9,089 nt of DNA from an uncultured Clostridia bacterium (lineage in GTDB: Bacteria; Bacillota; Clostridia; UBA1381). The notes beneath the pieces are model-generated. The model saw only the letters and a program-made list of their open reading frames with translations, searched no databases and was not told the origin of the DNA. The translations under genes and the position numbers were made by a program. Positions 1-5,676 of the stretch are shown one piece after another. The DNA is taken from the NCBI GenBank assembly GCA_910585485.1, contig CAJUEZ010000063.1, positions 1-9,089 of the forward strand, written 5' to 3'. Each line of letters begins with the position of its first letter. Position 1 is the first letter of the stretch.

Positions 1-767
1 TACAATTTATCCGAGAGAGCGTCGTTATTGTTATCCGCCAAAGCCTTGCGCGCCGTCGTCTCCATTTCAATCACCTGGTCAACAATGTTTTTAAGCCTGT
101 CAAGAGACTGACTCTCGGATATTCCCATTGTCACTCTGTTTGAAATCTGATAAAGACTGCCGTATGCCTTAGTTCCCTCACCATAAAGACCGCGCACCTC
201 AATACCGAGACTTCCTGCCGATGAAATTATCTTTGTTATATTTTCTGTCATAGTCAGCGCGGGAAGATGGAGCATTACGGACGCTCTCATACCTGTGCCC
301 GTATTAGTCGGGCAAGCGGTAAGATAACCGAAATCGTCGTCAAACGCGTATGTGACATTCTCTTCTATCACATCATCCACCTTGCTCGCAAGCGAATAGG
401 CCTCTTCAAGCGAGTAACCGCTTTGAATAATCTGTAATCTTATATGGTCCTCTTCCATTAGCATGATGCTCATCGTTCTGTCCTTACTCAAAAGAACAGA
501 TTTTCCCTTGCCTTCACACATAACAGGACTTATCATATGTTCCTCTGCCAATGCCTTAGCGCGTATTGGCGACAAATCGTCAAGACTTATAAACTCAAAC
601 TCTTCCGCAAGCGTGGAATTGCTGCCTAAAACAGCGTTCTTTATCTTTTCCGTTACTTCCTTTGTGTCCTTTAAGGCATTCGGGAAAGGTGTGCGGTCAA
701 GATTTCTCGCAAGACGTACTCTCGTTGAAACAACTATATCCATATTATTGTCTTTATACCAAATCAT
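1..767 (-). CDS. mcsB: Protein arginine kinase McsB, partial (C-terminus beyond left edge)
   Basis: McsB phosphorylates arginine residues on proteins, including the repressor CtsR, and marks misfolded proteins for the ClpCP protease. 255 codons are visible and the frame is open to the edge. Bacillus McsB is about 363 residues, so roughly the last 100 are missing, including the region that binds phospho-arginine. Guanido-kinase signatures are clear: the nucleotide-binding STRVRLARN at residues 14-22, EEDHIR at 105-110 and CPTNTGTG at 152-159, with Cys152 matching the conserved active-site cysteine of the fold. The N-terminus is about 13 residues shorter than in Bacillus. The ATG at 765-767 overlaps the mcsA TGA in an ATGA arrangement, which implies translational coupling. 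clpC would be expected next, outside the window (inference). Identity is secure. Confidence 0.96.
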   Translation of the reverse strand, partial: MIWYKDNNMDIVVSTRVRLARNLDRTPFPNALKDTKEVTEKIKNAVLGSNSTLAEEFEFISLDDLSPIRAKALAEEHMISPVMCEGKGKSVLLSKDRTMSIMLMEEDHIRLQIIQSGYSLEEAYSLASKVDDVIEENVTYAFDDDFGYLTACPTNTGTGMRASVMLHLPALTMTENITKIISSAGSLGIEVRGLYGEGTKAYGSLYQISNRVTMGISESQSLDRLKNIVDQVIEMETTARKALADNNNDALSDKL

Positions 768-1135
768 GACTTTTTCACCTCGTTTTCTATCTCACGGATT
801 TGCTTATGAAGTTTGGCTGCCGTTTCATAATCCTCATTTTTTACCGCTGACGCTAACTCCTGCTTTAATGTTTCATACTTTCTCTTGATTTTTAATTTCT
901 CGCCGGACTTAGATGGAATTTTCCCTGTATGCACAGCTGAAGGCTGTATCTGTTTCAGCGTATCCGCTATTGGTGAGCGGAACACCTTATAACATTCTCC
1001 GCAGCCTATTTTGCCGGTGCGCCTGAAATCGGAATACGTATGTCCGCATACGGGACACTTCTTTTCCTCCTTCGCTGTGACAGGGTGCATGAACACATCA
1101 AACCCGTCAAAAAAATCCGAAAACAAATCATACAT
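764..1135 (-). CDS. mcsA: McsA-like activator of McsB, short form with one zinc finger
   Basis: McsA is the zinc-binding partner that activates the arginine kinase McsB and modulates CtsR. The 123-residue protein has one four-cysteine cluster (C27, C30, C45, C48, in CPVCG and CGECY), the conserved HTGKIP segment at 69-74, and a C-terminal UVR-type helical hairpin at about 86-120. Bacillus McsA is about 185 residues and has an extra N-terminal CxxC pair set; here that finger is missing. The start is firm: AGGAGG lies 8 bases upstream. The upstream frame has no alternative ATG, reaches a stop at 1187-1189 and encodes no CxxC pairs. The gene lies 23 bp after ctsR and overlaps mcsB by 4 bases. 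Confidence 0.93.
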   Translation of the reverse strand: MYDLFSDFFDGFDVFMHPVTAKEEKKCPVCGHTYSDFRRTGKIGCGECYKVFRSPIADTLKQIQPSAVHTGKIPSKSGEKLKIKRKYETLKQELASAVKNEDYETAAKLHKQIREIENEVKKS

Positions 1136-1140
1136 GACAA

Positions 1141-1151
1141 TTACCTCCTTT
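1141..1151 (-). promoter_or_regulatory. Strong ribosome binding site that fixes the mcsA start
   Basis: Read on the minus strand this is AAAGGAGGTAA, almost fully complementary to the 16S 3' end. Its AGGAGG core (1144-1149) is 8 bases from the ATG at 1135. It lies in the 23-bp ctsR-mcsA gap and shows that the short McsA is translated from this ATG, not cut from a longer frame. Confidence 0.85.
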
Positions 1152-1158
1152 AAATCTC

Positions 1159-1608
1159 TTAACCACTTATTTTTACAAGCATATTTTTAAATATATTCGC
1201 TCTTAGCTTATCCCTCAAAGGCTGGTCTATATTCAAAGACGAATCTGATACTGCGCTTAAAATCAGCGACGCGTCTCTTTCGTTTATCGCTCCCTGCCGA
1301 GTGAGATTCGCCAGATGCGCTTTAGCCGTTTTCTCGTCCAAACTGTCTCCCGATAGTTTTATTGTCCGCATTATGAGTCCGTCCTCATATTTTATCTGTT
1401 TGATTCTCACAAAACCTCCCCCGCCGCGTCTTGACTCAACTATATATCCGTGATCAGGATTAAATCTTGTTGATATAACATAATTTATCTGAGACGGCAC
1501 ACAGCCAAACAGCGAGGCAAGTTCGTTTCGTTTAAGTTCCAGCCACTCGTCCGTGTCATCTTTTAACAGTTCCATGATAAACGCTTCTATTCTATCGCTC
1601 ATTCCCAT
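1159..1608 (-). CDS. ctsR: Transcriptional repressor CtsR of class III heat-shock genes
   Basis: CtsR is a dimeric winged-helix repressor of clp genes and of its own operon. It is inactivated by heat and through McsA/McsB. The 149 residues match the family length (about 150-155). The DNA-binding domain shows the conserved VPSQINYVISTRF at 37-49, followed by GYIVESRRGGGGF at 54-66. The four glycines at 62-65 form the wing loop that acts as the thermosensor in Bacillus-type CtsR (family knowledge). The C-terminal half (about 85-145) is the helical dimerisation and McsB-contact domain. The start at 1608 has AGGAGG 8 bases upstream; the ATG two codons later (1602) is possible but worse spaced. 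It is first in the ctsR-mcsA-mcsB operon, with its own operator just upstream. Confidence 0.97.
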   Translation of the reverse strand: MGMSDRIEAFIMELLKDDTDEWLELKRNELASLFGCVPSQINYVISTRFNPDHGYIVESRRGGGGFVRIKQIKYEDGLIMRTIKLSGDSLDEKTAKAHLANLTRQGAINERDASLILSAVSDSSLNIDQPLRDKLRANIFKNMLVKISG

Positions 1609-1625
1609 ATCTTTTGCCTCCTGAC

Positions 1626-1642
1626 TTTGACTTTCTTTGACC
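1626..1642 (-). promoter_or_regulatory. CtsR operator (direct heptad repeat)
   Basis: The minus strand reads GGTCAAA-GAA-AGTCAAA, a full match to the CtsR consensus of two (A/G)GTCAAA heptads separated by 3 bases (NAN). It lies just downstream of the predicted -10 of the ctsR promoter, where bound CtsR would block transcription initiation or escape. This supports autoregulation of ctsR-mcsA-mcsB. Confidence 0.93.
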
Positions 1643-1653
1643 TTTCATTTATT

Positions 1654-1681
1654 ATTATACTCATTTTCGCGCATTTGTCAA
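1654..1681 (-). promoter_or_regulatory. Sigma-A promoter of ctsR-mcsA-mcsB
   Basis: On the minus strand a perfect -35 TTGACA (1676-1681) and a perfect -10 TATAAT (1654-1659) are separated by 16 bp. The start point would fall near 1647, immediately before the CtsR operator. A strong promoter held down by a repressor is the usual design for a class III heat-shock operon. Confidence 0.82.
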
Positions 1682-1779
1682 TGAATATTCTGTATTTTAT
1701 TTTTAAACAAACTATGAACGCACAAACTTATTTTTGGCAAAATATTTTAATAAAAAATAAAAAAACTTGTTAAAATAGG

Positions 1780-1808
1780 TTGAGTTAATGGAAATAATAA
1801 GTTATAAT
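1780..1808 (+). promoter_or_regulatory. Sigma-A promoter of the mreB-like gene
   Basis: TTGAGT (1780-1785) and TATAAT (1803-1808) are 17 bp apart, with very A/T-rich DNA upstream (about 1739-1770) that could act as an UP element. The predicted start is near 1815 and the leader is short. The promoter diverges from the ctsR promoter in the 234-bp gap at 1609-1842, which otherwise holds only AT-rich DNA. Confidence 0.7.
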
Positions 1809-1842
1809 ATATATAATAATTTGTTAGCTTAGGAGCAGAAAT

Positions 1843-2868
1843 ATGTTCAATAATGATATAAGCATAGATTTGGGCACTGCCACAATGCTTGTCTATATAA
1901 AAAACAAAGGCATTGTGCTGCGGGAGCCTACAGTTATTGCCGTAAACACAAAAACAAATAAAGTCTGCGGAGTCGGAAAAGAAGCGCTTTCAATGCTCGG
2001 CAGAACGCCTCCGCACATTCAGGCAGTGCGTCCGCTTATAGATGGAGTAATTTCCAACCTGACACTCACGCAAGAAATGATAAGACTTTTTTTCAAAAAA
2101 ATATTCGCGCACACAATCGGACATCCGCGCATAATGATGTGCGTTCCAAGCGGTGTTACAGATGTTGAACAAAGAGCCGTTATTGAGGCGGCGCGCGATA
2201 TGGGAGCGAGAGATATTTATATAATAGAAGAACCGGTTGCCGCGGCGCTTGGCGCGGGATTTGATATTTCCCGCCCTCACGGAACAATGGTCGTGGACAT
2301 AGGCGGCGGAACAACCGATATAGCCGTACTGTCTTTGGGCGGAATAGTTGTCAGCCGTTCTCTCAAAATCGCCGGAGACGAGTTTAACGAGGCGATAATA
2401 AGATATATGCGTAAGGAAATGGGCATGGTGATAGGTCCGAGAACAGCCGAAAGAATCAAGCACGAGGTTGGCGGAGTTATACCACGCAGTAAGGAACTTC
2501 TTTGCGAGGCAAAAGGAATCAGCGTCCTTTCAGGGCTACCGAAGTCCGCAATCATCTCCTCTAACGAACTATATCCCGCTTTTGATGATTTTGTTTACAA
2601 TATGACTGAAAGAATAAAAGAGGTTTTAGAGGAAACCCCCCCTGAACTTCACGGCGACATAATTCAAGACGGAATAATAATGACAGGCGGAGGTTCTTTA
2701 ATTTACGGTCTTGACAAACGTATTTCAGACGCGGCAGGCGTTAAAGCCGTACTTGCTCCCGATATAGTGGACTGCGTTGCAAAAGGCGCAGGAATCGCTC
2801 TTGAGAATATAGACACAGTGACCGACCCCACGCACATATTCCACAAGAAGGCTTATATACGCGACTAA
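1843..2868 (+). CDS. MreB/Mbl-family actin-like cell-shape protein
   Basis: This bacterial actin polymerises at the membrane and organises elongation of the side-wall peptidoglycan. It is 341 residues, a normal family length. ATPase motifs appear in order: phosphate-1 loop DLGTA at 9-13, EEPVAAALGAG at 129-139 with the catalytic glutamate region, phosphate-2 DIGGGTTDIAVLS at 152-164, GDEFNEAI at 178-185, and adenosine motif TGGGS at 281-285. The first loop reads DLGTATMLVY where most MreB and Mbl proteins have DLGTAN, so the conserved Asn is Thr14. AGGAG lies 7 bases before the ATG. mreC, mreD and rodA are not adjacent, so this is an orphan copy of the Mbl/MreBH type. I leave the symbol blank because MreB, Mbl and MreBH cannot be separated by eye. 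Confidence 0.93.
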   Translation: MFNNDISIDLGTATMLVYIKNKGIVLREPTVIAVNTKTNKVCGVGKEALSMLGRTPPHIQAVRPLIDGVISNLTLTQEMIRLFFKKIFAHTIGHPRIMMCVPSGVTDVEQRAVIEAARDMGARDIYIIEEPVAAALGAGFDISRPHGTMVVDIGGGTTDIAVLSLGGIVVSRSLKIAGDEFNEAIIRYMRKEMGMVIGPRTAERIKHEVGGVIPRSKELLCEAKGISVLSGLPKSAIISSNELYPAFDDFVYNMTERIKEVLEETPPELHGDIIQDGIIMTGGGSLIYGLDKRISDAAGVKAVLAPDIVDCVAKGAGIALENIDTVTDPTHIFHKKAYIRD

Positions 2869-2932
2869 TAAAAATCCAACCAAATTTTCTGCCAATAATA
2901 TTAATAATATAAAATGAAAGGATATAAAAATC

Positions 2933-3394
2933 ATGAAAAAAGAAACAATAACACTTTCCAATGTGGAGATACAAAAAATTCTTCCGCACCGTTACCCGTT
3001 TTTGCTTGTTGACAAAATAGTGGAATTTGAAGAGGGAAAAAGTATAACCGGTATCAAAAACGTGACGGCTAACGAGCCTCAGTTTACGGGTCACTTCCCC
3101 GGCAATCCGATTATGCCCGGAGTTCTTATAACAGAAGCGCTTGCGCAGGTCGGCGCGGTAATGCTTCTCTCAATGCCCGAAAACAAAGGTAAACTCGGTG
3201 TATTTACAGGTATTAACAATTTTAAATTCCGCCGACAGGTAGTCCCCGGCGACACTCTTGAACTTCACGCGGATTTAATTACATATCGCCACGGAATGGG
3301 CAAGGCAAATGTAAAAGCGACAGTAGCCGGACAAACTGCCGCGATGGGCGAAATCAGTTTTGCAGTTGTAGATAACGTTGCAAACGAAGAATAA
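2933..3394 (+). CDS. fabZ: (3R)-hydroxyacyl-ACP dehydratase FabZ
   Basis: FabZ is a cytosolic hot-dog-fold enzyme that removes water from (3R)-hydroxyacyl-ACP to give trans-2-enoyl-ACP in each cycle of type II fatty acid synthesis. The 153 residues match the family length. HRYPFLLVD is at 19-27, and the active-site segment GHFPGNPIMPGVLITEALAQ at 53-72 carries the catalytic pair His54 and Glu68. A GAAAGGA ribosome binding site lies 10 bases before the ATG. The gene stands 64 bp after the mreB-like gene with no clear terminator between, so read-through is likely. Its TAA shares a base with the next ATG. It is separated from the rest of the fatty acid genes, at least within this window. Confidence 0.97.
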   Translation: MKKETITLSNVEIQKILPHRYPFLLVDKIVEFEEGKSITGIKNVTANEPQFTGHFPGNPIMPGVLITEALAQVGAVMLLSMPENKGKLGVFTGINNFKFRRQVVPGDTLELHADLITYRHGMGKANVKATVAGQTAAMGEISFAVVDNVANEE

Positions 3395-4119
3395 TGATTA
3401 AAAACGATGAATGTTTAGACGATTTGCAAAACGGTTTTTTCGTTATACAAAAGCAAAACGGCTTTAAATTCGGGATTGATGCCGTTTTATTAGCCGATTT
3501 CGCAAAGGACGCGCGAAGTGAAAGCACTCTTGATTTGTGTACCGGCACAGGCATTGTGCCAATACTTTTATCCGCAAAAACAAACACAAAAAACATATAC
3601 GGTATCGAAATTCAAGAGGAAATAGCTGAAATGGCTCAGCGGAGCGTGAAATACAACAAACTTGAAAATCGAGTGCATATAACTTGCGGCGACTTAAAAC
3701 GCGCCGCTGATATATACGGAAAAAGCCGTTTTGACAAAATCACATGTAATCCTCCATATATGAAGTACGGCACAGGAATGCGAAATAACATTGACACAAA
3801 ATCACTGTCGCGCCATGAGGTAATGTGCACACTGGAAGATGTTATAAATATAAGTTCTCAGCTTATCGTTCCAAACGGAAGATTTTTTATGATTCACCGT
3901 CCGGCGCGTCTCGCGGATATTATGTGCGCAATGCGTAAATACAGAATAGAACCGAAAAGACTGCGTTTTATTCATCCATCACATGAAAAAGCGCCGAATT
4001 TGGTTCTTATAGAAGGCATGAAGGACGGCGGCGAGGAATTAAAACTGCTGCCCCCGCTGTATGTATACGATTCAAACGGAAAATATTCGGAGGAAATCAA
4101 TATAATTTACGGGCGGTAA
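3394..4119 (+). CDS. TrmN6/YabB-type tRNA (adenine-N6) methyltransferase
   Basis: This is a SAM-dependent methyltransferase of the TrmN6 family, which in E. coli (YfiC) methylates N6 of A37 in tRNA1(Val). It has 241 residues. The SAM-binding motif I is DLCTGTGIVPILLS at 47-60, an acidic residue follows at IYGIEI (68-73), and the catalytic NPPY of N6-adenine methyltransferases is at 119-122. The N-terminal QKQNGFKFGIDAVLLADF is typical of YabB/YfiC proteins. The ATG overlaps the fabZ stop as TAATG and has only a weak ribosome binding site, so translation is probably coupled to fabZ. It precedes rsmI, as yabB precedes yabC in Bacillus, which supports the family call. The exact substrate in this organism is inferred. 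Confidence 0.88.
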   Translation: MIKNDECLDDLQNGFFVIQKQNGFKFGIDAVLLADFAKDARSESTLDLCTGTGIVPILLSAKTNTKNIYGIEIQEEIAEMAQRSVKYNKLENRVHITCGDLKRAADIYGKSRFDKITCNPPYMKYGTGMRNNIDTKSLSRHEVMCTLEDVINISSQLIVPNGRFFMIHRPARLADIMCAMRKYRIEPKRLRFIHPSHEKAPNLVLIEGMKDGGEELKLLPPLYVYDSNGKYSEEINIIYGR

Positions 4120-4155
4120 TTTTTTTACAAAGAGGACTATAAAAGAGGAATATAT

Positions 4156-4995
4156 ATGAACGGAAAACTATACTTATGCGCTACTCCGATAGGAAACTTA
4201 GGCGATGTATCGCCGCGTTGCCTGGAGGTGTTTAACAGCGTCGATATAATCGCGGCTGAAGATACCAGAAGAACACTGCAGCTTTTAAATCATTTTGAAA
4301 TATCCAAACCTCTTACAAGCTATCATGAGCATAACAAGCGTGAAAAGGGCGAATACATAATATCACTTCTTAAAAACGGAAAAAATGCCGTTCTCGTTTC
4401 AGACGCGGGCACTCCGGCAATTTCCGACCCCGGTGAGGACTTGGTTAAACTATGTATCGAAAACGATATTGACGTAACCTCGATACCCGGTCCGGTTGCA
4501 GGAATAAACGCTCTCATACTATCAGGACTTTCAACGCGCCGCTTCGCTTTTGAGGGATTTTTGTCAGTAAATAAGCGTCATAGAAAAGAGCACCTTGAAA
4601 GCGTTAAAAACGACATGCGCACGCTTATTTTCTACGAAGCGCCTCACAAGCTGAAAAACACGCTCGCCGATATGGAAAATGCTTTCGGGAGCGACAGAAG
4701 AATCGCGCTCGCAAGGGAACTAACAAAAATCCACGAGGAAGTAAGACGCTGCACAATCGGAGAAGCCGTGAAATTTTACAGCGAAAACAACCCTCGCGGC
4801 GAATATGTGCTCATCATTGAAGGCGCGCAGGAGATTGAAAACAACGAAGAAAACATTTGGGAAGATATTTCCGTAAAAGATCATGTCAATAAATATATCG
4901 CCGAAGGAATGACGTCCAAAGACGCGATAAAAAAGACCGCGCTCGACAGAAAACTTCCCAAACGCGATGTTTACAACGAATATCACAAGGAGTAA
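4156..4995 (+). CDS. rsmI: 16S rRNA (cytidine1402-2'-O)-methyltransferase RsmI
   Basis: RsmI uses SAM to 2'-O-methylate C1402 of 16S rRNA in the ribosomal P site, together with the N4-methylase RsmH. It belongs to the tetrapyrrole-methylase (SAM-binding TP) fold, not the Rossmann-like fold. The 279 residues match the family. Signatures are YLCATPIGNLGD at 6-17, AAEDTRRT at 33-40, VSDAGTPAISDPG at 81-93, PGPVAG at 111-116 and FYEAPHKL near 158-165. AGAGGA lies 6 bases before the ATG. The gene is 36 bp after the TrmN6-type gene, so two RNA-modification enzymes are likely co-transcribed. Its 3' end contains the ribosome binding site of the next gene. Confidence 0.97.
   Translation: MNGKLYLCATPIGNLGDVSPRCLEVFNSVDIIAAEDTRRTLQLLNHFEISKPLTSYHEHNKREKGEYIISLLKNGKNAVLVSDAGTPAISDPGEDLVKLCIENDIDVTSIPGPVAGINALILSGLSTRRFAFEGFLSVNKRHRKEHLESVKNDMRTLIFYEAPHKLKNTLADMENAFGSDRRIALARELTKIHEEVRRCTIGEAVKFYSENNPRGEYVLIIEGAQEIENNEENIWEDISVKDHVNKYIAEGMTSKDAIKKTALDRKLPKRDVYNEYHKE
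4988..4992 (+). promoter_or_regulatory. Ribosome binding site that sets the start of the 96-residue protein
   Basis: AGGAG inside the last codons of rsmI lies 7 bases before the ATG at 5000. It favours this start over the in-frame ATG at 4967, which lies further inside rsmI and has no such site. Confidence 0.75.
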
Positions 4996-4999
4996 AAAA

Positions 5000-5290
5000 A
5001 TGAAAAAGAAAACTTTATTTCTTATAGGAACCGCGGCGGCAGCCGGAATTTACAGCGCCGCAAAAGGCAAGGGTCCCTTTAATCGTCTGCGTTTTAAAAA
5101 ACAGCATGACAGCATTTCAAGATATGTTGAAACTCACTACCCAAACGGCTTATATACACCGATAGAAGCAACTGAAAACGGTTGGGTAACGGTTGTAAAG
5201 CGTATCGGTCAGCCGCGTATAATTTTATATGTCACTCGTGACAGCATGGGTAATTATATTTTTACGGAATCTGTCATTTCAGAATCGTAA
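5000..5290 (+). CDS. Small protein of unknown function with hydrophobic N-terminus
   Basis: I do not recognise this 96-residue protein. The start MKKKTLFLIG is chosen because AGGAG lies 7 bases upstream. The N-terminus looks like a signal peptide or single membrane anchor: lysines at 2-4, then a hydrophobic stretch of about 17 residues rich in Leu, Ile and Ala. After a basic patch (GPFNRLRFKKQ) a soluble domain of about 60 residues follows, with HYPNGLYTPIEATENGWVTV and short segments that look like beta strands (RIILYVTRD, NYIFTESV). There is no cysteine and no catalytic motif I can name. It begins 4 bp after rsmI and is probably in its operon. No transcription stop is seen between it and the Cys-rich gene 48 bp later. 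Confidence 0.8.
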   Translation: MKKKTLFLIGTAAAAGIYSAAKGKGPFNRLRFKKQHDSISRYVETHYPNGLYTPIEATENGWVTVVKRIGQPRIILYVTRDSMGNYIFTESVISES

Positions 5291-5317
5291 CCTTTAACCT
5301 TCCGGCGGCATAGTATA
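5289..5317 (+). promoter_or_regulatory. Possible sigma-K-like promoter before the Cys-rich gene
   Basis: AACC (5289-5292), 16 bp, then GCATAGTATA (5308-5317) fits the mother-cell sporulation sigma-K pattern of an AC-containing -35 and a CATANNNTA -10. It is placed directly upstream of a gene whose product resembles small Cys-rich spore-coat-like proteins. Against it, the motif is short and could occur by chance, and the start point (about 5323) would leave almost no leader before the AGGAGG at 5325-5330. Treat as a hypothesis. Confidence 0.28.
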
Positions 5318-5338
5318 TGTCAAAAGGAGGTTTTTATT

Positions 5339-5527
5339 ATGGGATTATTCGGAGGCGGATGTAATAACGACGGCTCAAACACATGGATTTGGATTATAAT
5401 CATAGTAGTTCTTGTCCTTTTGTGCTGTGACGGAAACATCTTTGGCGGAAACAACGATAACTGCTGCTGTTGCGACCCTTGCTGCGATCCTTGCTGTGAT
5501 CACAAGCATGACGACTGCTGCTGTTAA
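5339..5527 (+). CDS. Cysteine-rich single-pass membrane microprotein, function unknown
   Basis: This 62-residue protein has a very strong ribosome binding site (AAAAGGAGG, core 8 bases before the ATG), so it is very likely real. Layout: a short Gly-rich start with C8, a transmembrane helix at about 15-30 (WIWIIIIVVLVLL, ending in CC), a Gly/Asn linker, and a tail with C42-C45, CC at 48-49 and 52-53, His at 55 and 57, and CCC at the C-terminus, giving 14 cysteines in all. The tail repeats CCDP. Clostridial genomes carry small Cys-rich proteins of this look, some labelled as chorion-like high-cysteine proteins; I recall that only loosely. Metal binding, disulfide crosslinking in an envelope or spore layer, or lipid-linked anchoring are all possible. 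No function is assigned. It is the last gene before a terminator. Confidence 0.85.
   Translation: MGLFGGGCNNDGSNTWIWIIIIVVLVLLCCDGNIFGGNNDNCCCCDPCCDPCCDHKHDDCCC
5468..5503 (+). repeat. Three 12-bp tandem units coding CCDP, CCDP, CCDH
   Basis: The units at 5468-5479, 5480-5491 and 5492-5503 differ by one to three bases from each other and encode residues 44-55 of the Cys-rich protein. Most differences are silent (TGT/TGC, GAC/GAT), so the protein repeat appears to be kept by selection after an old in-frame duplication. This is inference from three copies. Confidence 0.75.
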
Positions 5528-5543
5528 CAAAAACCAAAACGTG

Positions 5544-5577
5544 AAGGGACTGCCATATGGCAGTCTCTTATTTTATT
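5544..5577 (+). terminator. Intrinsic terminator after the Cys-rich gene
   Basis: A hairpin with a stem of about 11 pairs (5544-5554 with 5559-5569, one G-U pair, core GACTGCC/GGCAGTC) and a 4-base loop ATAT is followed by a T-rich run ATTTTATT. It lies 17 bp after the stop codon and separates this transcription unit from metK. Confidence 0.9.
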
Positions 5578-5608
5578 GCGCGCAAAAAATCATTTTATTC
5601 GCTTTTCA

Positions 5609-5637
5609 TTGACTTTTTTTAATATTTGGGGTACAAT
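5609..5637 (+). promoter_or_regulatory. Sigma-A promoter of metK
   Basis: TTGACT (5609-5614) and TACAAT (5632-5637) are 17 bp apart, each one mismatch from consensus. The predicted start near 5644 leaves a leader of about 33 bases, too short for any known SAM riboswitch class that could fit upstream of metK. Confidence 0.78.
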
Positions 5638-5660
5638 TAAGTGTAATATAAAATTCCCTG

Positions 5661-5666
5661 AAAGGA
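5661..5666 (+). promoter_or_regulatory. Ribosome binding site that sets the metK start
   Basis: AAAGGA lies 10 bases before the ATG at 5677 but only 1 base before the in-frame ATG at 5668. Spacing therefore favours the later start, which also gives the usual MetK N-terminus (MSKRLFTSESVTEGHPDK). Confidence 0.8.
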
Positions 5667-5676
5667 CATGAAACAA

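Noticed and set aside
463..888. Plus-strand reading frame of 141 codons opposite mcsB and mcsA
   Set aside because: It lies entirely antisense to well-recognised mcsB and mcsA codons, lacks a ribosome binding site and has no family resemblance.
1682..1779. Long AT-rich stretch between the divergent promoters
   Set aside because: I looked for an origin, DnaA boxes, small RNA or hairpin terminator and saw none; simple A/T richness upstream of two promoters explains it.
2885..2913. Possible promoter before fabZ (TTTTCT-17-TATAAA)
   Set aside because: The -35 box is poor and the region is so AT-rich that such a match is expected by chance. Not annotated.
2741..3094. Minus-strand frames over the mreB-fabZ junction
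   Set aside because: They are shadows of conserved mreB and fabZ coding sequence; no ribosome binding site, and the protein is low-complexity.
4967..4999. Longer start (MFTTNITRSKK) for the 96-residue protein
   Set aside because: It lies inside rsmI without a ribosome binding site, and would bury the hydrophobic N-terminal segment that begins at 5000.
5318..5326. TGTCAAA resembling one CtsR heptad near the Cys-rich gene
   Set aside because: It is a single imperfect half-site without the partner heptad at 3-bp spacing that CtsR needs.
5668..5676. Earlier metK start giving MKQ before MSKRLFTSE
   Set aside because: The AAAGGA ribosome binding site is only one base upstream of this ATG; the ATG at 5677 has proper spacing and matches family N-termini.
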